From positions 7,858 through 71,857 of the forward strand of contig JBAZGS010000006.1 of NCBI GenBank assembly GCA_041652755.1: a stretch of 64,000 nt of DNA. The letters are read 5' to 3'. Position 1 is the first letter of the stretch, and each line of letters starts with the position of its first letter. The position numbers were made by a program, and so were the translations under genes. The stretch comes from JAQTTT01 sp041652755. Lineage in GTDB: Archaea > Nanobdellota > Nanobdellia > Tiddalikarchaeales > Tiddalikarchaeaceae. Shown one piece after another: positions 60,224-64,000 of the stretch. The notes below the pieces were generated by a model. That model ran no database searches. It had not been told where the DNA came from and saw only the letters and a list, made by a program, of their open reading frames with translations.

Positions 60224-62876
60224 GATAGCTCAGCCCCTGCTTTATCTCTTCTTTCTGTTTTTCTTTTGCTTTTTCGTTAAAATAACTATACATATTAATG
60301 GTTTCTTCGTCAACGCTTGGCTTGGAATTCTCAAGAGCTTGCTTGAAATTTTTAAGGGTTACTTCCTTGCTTTCAATATTCTCCCTTAAAGCTATCATTG
60401 CTGCTTCCCTGCACACGTTTTCAATGTCAGCTCCAGTATAATTCTCCATATTTTTAGCTAATTCTTCAATTTTTACAGTCTTTGCAAGAGGCATGTTTTG
60501 TGTATGAACTTTCATTATTTCAATTCTTGCAGCCTCATCAGGCGCGGGCACCATAATTAATCTGTCTAGTCTTCCAGGCCTTAGCATTCCAGGGTCAATC
60601 ATATCTGGCCTATTAGTTGCAGCTATGATTATCACATTTTGCAATTCTTCCAAGCCGTCAAGTTCGGTTAATAGTTGATTGACTACTTGCTCTGTAACTC
60701 CTGAAGAATCGCTTCTGAGCCCTCTTCTTGGAACTAATGAATCTATTTCATCAAAAAATATTATGCATGGCGCTACTTGCCTTGCTTTTCTGAAAGTTTC
60801 CCTTACTGCTTTCTCGCTTTCTCCAACCCATTTGCTTAAAAGTTCCGGCCCTTTTATGCTTATAAAATTCATCTCTGTTTCTTTTGCTGCAGCTTTTGCA
60901 AGCATTGTCTTGCCAGTGCCAGGAGGGCCGTATAATAATATACCCCTTGGCGGCCTTATGCCTAATTTTTTGAAATTCTCAGCATGTTTTATTGGCCACT
61001 CAACGCTTTCTTTAAGCATTTGCTTGACTTCTTCTAATCCTCCAATATCCGTCCATTTAATGTTTGGAATCTGGACTATTACTTCTCTCATTGCGCTTGG
61101 CCTTACTACTCTGAAACCATAATCAAAATCTTCCTTTGAGACAACTACGTTTTTCAATTTGTCTTCTGAAACCTTGTCATCCTTATCCCAGTCAATGTCA
61201 GGTATTAATTTTCTTATAACATTCATTGCTGCTTCTCTGCATAAAGATTCTAAATCAGCTCCAACAAAACCATGAGTCTTATTAGCTAAATATTTTAAAT
61301 AATCGCTTGCAGACCTATGCTTAACCCTTTCATAAAATGACTTGTTTAATATATTGAACATTATTAATGATTCTATTATTTCTACTTCTTTTTTTGAGGT
61401 TTTGTCTTTTGCAATCTTTAAAAAATTATTCTTTGATTCAGCTATTAAATCTGAAAGTATTTCATTTGAAAATGATATTTCTTTTATGCTTAATAAAATA
61501 TTTTCAATAAAATCCTTATTTTCTGTTTTTAAAAATAATTTACGTAATTCAATTAGTTCTTTTTCTCTTAGATTAATACTTCCTTTTTCTTTTGTTTTTA
61601 GCATTGAATCAATGTTTAATAAAATCTCCTTTACTGCCGAATCATTATTCCATTCTCCTTCTATAGGCATATTCCTTGTATGAATCTTAAGTATCTCTAA
61701 TCTTCCTTCCCTGCTTGGAACGCCGATTTCAATCTCTCTGTCAAATCTTCCTGGCCTTCTAAGAGCTGGATCTAGGGAGTTAGGCCTGTTAGTTGCAGCC
61801 ATCACTATAACTTTTCTGCCCTTTAATCCATCCATTATTGCAAGCAGCTGCGCCACCACCCTTCTTTCTACTTCTCCGCTGTTGTCCTGCCTTTTGCTTG
61901 CAATTGCATCTATTTCATCTATGAATATTATGCTAGGCGCTTTTTTTTCAGCATCTTCAAAAATTTTCCTTAATTGCTTTTCAGCTTCACCAACCCATTT
62001 AGACATTATTTCTGGGCCGTTTAGACTTACAAAATTGGCTTCGCTTTCTCCTGCAACTGCTTTTGCAAGCAAAGTTTTTCCAGTACCTGGAGGTCCGTGC
62101 AGCAATACTCCTTTTGGCGGCTGAATACCAAGCTTCTCAAAGACTTCAGGATGTCTCATTGGCAGCTCCACCATTTCTCTTACCTTCTTGACTTCATCCG
62201 TTAGTCCACCAATGTCCTCATAAGTAATGTCTGGTATTTTTTGCTTGTTCGCAACTGGAGTTGGATCATAATCAATCTCTGTGACATCAGTTATTACAAC
62301 ATTTGTTTTAGGGTTGGTTTTTGAAACAACTAGTTTTATTTCTGGGCCAAAACCCATGCCTGATTCAGTGCTGGGCATAAATGAATTAATATCTTCTTCA
62401 ATCATTTTGAAAATGTCTGCAAAGTTCTCGCTTCCCCTTAAGCTTATTCTTCTGCTTCTTGTTCCACCTAAAGTAATTGTGTCATCTTCCCTGACAAATC
62501 TTCCAAGCAGGCTTCTTTTAAGTGTTGCTGCATTAATGTTTAATTTAATGTTTTCATCTGTAGGTGATAGCGTGATTTTTTTTGCTTCTTTGAATTCAGC
62601 AGGCTTAATATTTACTGCTTCTCCTATTGCGCTCTTACTATTATACCTTGTAAGCCCATCCATTCTTATTATCCTTAATCCTATATCTGCAGGGTAGCAC
62701 CTGTCAGCTATTGCTACTGTTGTTTTGTCTCCTGTGATTTCAATTGGCTCTCCTCTTTTAATTCCTAACTCTTTCATTATTAATGAGTCAATTCTTACAA
62801 TGCCTTTGCCCACATCATCCTGCATTGCTTCTGCAACTTTTAATTGAAATTCAACATTGTTAATATCATCTGCCAT
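60216..62876 (-). CDS. cdc48: Cdc48/VAT-type AAA+ ATPase with insertion in D1
   Basis: An 886-residue protein with an N-terminal double-psi barrel domain (about 1-200), D1 (Walker A GPPGTGKT 261-268, Walker B IIFIDEIDAI), and D2 (Walker A GPPGTGKT near 650-657, DEIDSL). It unfolds and extracts proteins. Usual length is about 730-800 residues. The surplus comes from an insertion at about residues 408-522 between NMPI and the helix YLANKTHGFVGAD of D1; its middle is helical and Lys/Ser/Glu-rich. The C-terminus (SYLG) lacks a final HbYX. It is first before scpA. Confidence 0.94.
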   Translation of the reverse strand: MADDINNVEFQLKVAEAMQDDVGKGIVRIDSLIMKELGIKRGEPIEITGDKTTVAIADRCYPADIGLRIIRMDGLTRYNSKSAIGEAVNIKPAEFKEAKKITLSPTDENIKLNINAATLKRSLLGRFVREDDTITLGGTRSRRISLRGSENFADIFKMIEEDINSFMPSTESGMGFGPEIKLVVSKTNPKTNVVITDVTEIDYDPTPVANKQKIPDITYEDIGGLTDEVKKVREMVELPMRHPEVFEKLGIQPPKGVLLHGPPGTGKTLLAKAVAGESEANFVSLNGPEIMSKWVGEAEKQLRKIFEDAEKKAPSIIFIDEIDAIASKRQDNSGEVERRVVAQLLAIMDGLKGRKVIVMAATNRPNSLDPALRRPGRFDREIEIGVPSREGRLEILKIHTRNMPIEGEWNNDSAVKEILLNIDSMLKTKEKGSINLREKELIELRKLFLKTENKDFIENILLSIKEISFSNEILSDLIAESKNNFLKIAKDKTSKKEVEIIESLIMFNILNKSFYERVKHRSASDYLKYLANKTHGFVGADLESLCREAAMNVIRKLIPDIDWDKDDKVSEDKLKNVVVSKEDFDYGFRVVRPSAMREVIVQIPNIKWTDIGGLEEVKQMLKESVEWPIKHAENFKKLGIRPPRGILLYGPPGTGKTMLAKAAAKETEMNFISIKGPELLSKWVGESEKAVRETFRKARQVAPCIIFFDEIDSLVPRRGLRSDSSGVTEQVVNQLLTELDGLEELQNVIIIAATNRPDMIDPGMLRPGRLDRLIMVPAPDEAARIEIMKVHTQNMPLAKTVKIEELAKNMENYTGADIENVCREAAMIALRENIESKEVTLKNFKQALENSKPSVDEETINMYSYFNEKAKEKQKEEIKQGLSYLG

Positions 62877-62878
62877 TT

Positions 62879-63202
62879 TTAGTTCACCTTGAATGTTTTT
62901 TTGTCCTCTTTTTCCCCATTTTTATAATAAAATACTACTTTTTTCATAACCATTATTGGCTTTTTACTTTTTCCTTTGTCTTCAAAACTTATAAATTTAT
63001 TTTTCTGAAGCAAAACTAAATCTTCAAAAACGTTTTTGATGTTTCTTTCTAATATTCTAGACAAATCCCTAATGCTCTCAGGATGATATTTTGCAATTGT
63101 TTTCATTATCTCAATCCTTTTTGTAGTCAAGCATTCCAAAAGAACTAATTCTTTCAAAAGTGCCCTTTCATCATCTGTTTCAAAGGAAAAATCATCAACC
63201 AT
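62879..63202 (-). CDS. Winged-helix regulator-like protein
   Basis: A 107-residue protein with a winged helix: LVLLECLTTKRIEIMKTIAKYHPESIRDLSRILERNIKNVFEDLVLLQK, as in small archaeal wHTH regulators. It starts at 63202 (MVDDFSF) with a TATA-like TTATAAATAT about 30 nt upstream; an in-frame Met at 63253 would overlap the upstream gene stop by 4 nt and is a real alternative. It ends 2 nt before cdc48. Target unknown; it might control the cdc48-scpA operon. Confidence 0.75.
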   Translation of the reverse strand: MVDDFSFETDDERALLKELVLLECLTTKRIEIMKTIAKYHPESIRDLSRILERNIKNVFEDLVLLQKNKFISFEDKGKSKKPIMVMKKVVFYYKNGEKEDKKTFKVN

Positions 63203-63249
63203 GTTGGTATTAAATACAAACAATTTAAGATTATAAATATTTTGATTAT

Positions 63250-63903
63250 TCAAAGAATCTTGAATCCTTTTTTTCTTGCAATAGGAGATAGGTATTTGTT
63301 GGGATTAACTGCAAAAGGATTCCCCACTAAATTAAGCACTTCCAAATCATTTATGCAGTTGCCATAGGCATAAGATTGCTTTAGATCAATATTTAATTTT
63401 TTTGCTATTTTCTTTACCACACTTGCCCTTTCAGAGCCAATCATTGAAGGAGTGATGAGCTCTCCAGTGTAAACATTGTTTTTTAGCTTAAACAATGAGC
63501 CCCTTATATAATCAAACCCTAAAATTTTTCCGAATTTTTTAACTACATCATCAGGGCTTGCACTTAAAAGCACTAATTTGTGGCCTTTACTTTTATGCCA
63601 ATTAATCCTTTTAACTATTGCCTCTTTCAAATTCTTAATATCAGTCAAAACAAATAATTCCGCAGCCCTTAAGGTTTCATTCTTGTTTGCTCCTTTGAAA
63701 GCTAAAGCCATCAAATTATCCGCTTGGTCGACAGCTTGCCTATAATCGCCTTTAAAATAAGAATAAGCTAATTTTAAGCTGGGAAGTATTGTTGATTTAT
63801 TCGCTTTTATTATTTTGTTTTCATATAAAAACCTAATATACCTTAATCCGCTGTTTCCTTTTATTATGGTATCATCCAAGTCGAAAAAAGCGCCAACTTC
63901 CAT
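63250..63903 (-). CDS. HAD-IB family phosphatase
   Basis: A 217-residue phosphatase related to phosphoserine phosphatase. Motif I is FFDLDDTIIKG, with both Asp, motif II is VLLSASPDD, and the motif IV region reads AYGNCINDLEVL, where the usual GDSxND is GNCxND. The helical cap lies in residues 30-95. Substrate unknown; some bacterial members act on lysophosphatidic acid or phosphoserine. It precedes the winged-helix gene by 47 nt (or overlaps it by 4 nt with the longer start). Confidence 0.88.
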   Translation of the reverse strand: MEVGAFFDLDDTIIKGNSGLRYIRFLYENKIIKANKSTILPSLKLAYSYFKGDYRQAVDQADNLMALAFKGANKNETLRAAELFVLTDIKNLKEAIVKRINWHKSKGHKLVLLSASPDDVVKKFGKILGFDYIRGSLFKLKNNVYTGELITPSMIGSERASVVKKIAKKLNIDLKQSYAYGNCINDLEVLNLVGNPFAVNPNKYLSPIARKKGFKIL

Positions 63904-64000
63904 AGTTAAATAACTGTTTTCAGAGTTTTTAATATTTTATAAAAATGCAGCAATAACTACAACATTGATTTTTATTAGTCTAATAAATTTTTTATGAATA

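Noticed and set aside
61311..61655. Intein or frameshift inside Cdc48
   Set aside because: The block has no intein splicing motifs and the frame is open throughout with intact flanking motifs.
63994..64000. Start of a plus-strand gene at the right edge
   Set aside because: Only an ATG and two codons are visible, so it cannot be supported.

Overview
This window is a compact, low-GC stretch of an archaeal chromosome, most likely from a DPANN-type archaeon (Woesearchaeota/Pacearchaeota-like). The domain is clear from the genes: archaeal CCA-adding enzyme, aEF-1beta with its partner zinc-ribbon gene, Pth2, diphthine synthase, Trm56, TruD, the NurA-HerA-Mre11-Rad50 set, Hef helicase and nuclease parts, LonB, Cdc48 and an MJ0822-type S-layer protein. 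Two tRNA genes carry canonical bulge-helix-bulge introns. The lineage is inferred from the Lys/Asn/Ile-rich proteins, very short intergenic gaps, many small unknown genes and mixed bacterial-looking genes (ScpA/ScpB, PurF, Lrp); no phylogeny could be run. Many first-in-operon genes have a TATA-like box about 24-29 nt before the ATG, as expected of leaderless transcripts.

Layout. 0-11 kb: Lhr-type helicase, cca, an rRNA/tRNA m5C methyltransferase, a NIP7-like protein, an SbcD-related phosphoesterase, a HIT protein without its middle histidine, a prepilin peptidase, UppP and diphthine synthase. 11-18.2 kb: degenerate HAD protein, ribose-1,5-bisphosphate isomerase/eIF2B-like protein, aEF-1beta and zinc ribbon, HD hydrolase, Pth2, a glycosyltransferase, TyrRS and an intron-containing tRNA-Tyr. 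18.5-29.4 kb: membrane proteins, DHH phosphoesterase, NOG1-like GTPase, an isolated Dph2 first domain, RNase HII, then nurA / herA-mre11-rad50. 29.4-34.6 kb: a minus-strand operon mixing tRNA modification (trm56, truD) with surface glycan and redox genes. 34.6-41.5 kb: a cell-surface block with a Cys-rich secreted HExxH protein, the S-layer protein and a membrane-anchored protein. 41.5-47.9 kb: small unknown proteins, intron-containing tRNA-Leu, an MTAP-APRT fusion, a divergent lrp/glnA pair with two palindromes, and a CDF transporter. 48-51.8 kb: Hef in two overlapping frames, an archaeosortase-like protein, and two perfect 82-bp repeats next to initiator tRNA-Met. 52-64 kb: tldE-tldD-lonB, PRC-barrel and scpB, purF, scpA-cdc48, a winged-helix protein and a HAD-IB phosphatase.

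How genes may work together: nurA/herA/mre11/rad50, hef, lhr and rnhB cover DNA end resection, fork repair and RNA:DNA processing. scpA/scpB with a cdc48 carrying a D1 insertion suggest chromosome organisation, possibly coupled to unfolding. tldE-tldD-lonB is a proteolysis operon. The MTAP-APRT fusion would convert methylthioadenosine straight to AMP. The S-layer, secreted peptidase, archaeosortase-like protein, UppP and glycosyltransferases build or process the envelope.

Most unusual items: the tRNA-iMet-derived tandem repeats, the MTAP-APRT fusion, Cdc48 with an insertion of about 110 residues overlapping scpA, the single-domain Dph2, the Hef reading-frame break at a T5 tract, and the Cys-rich secreted peptidase beside the S-layer gene.
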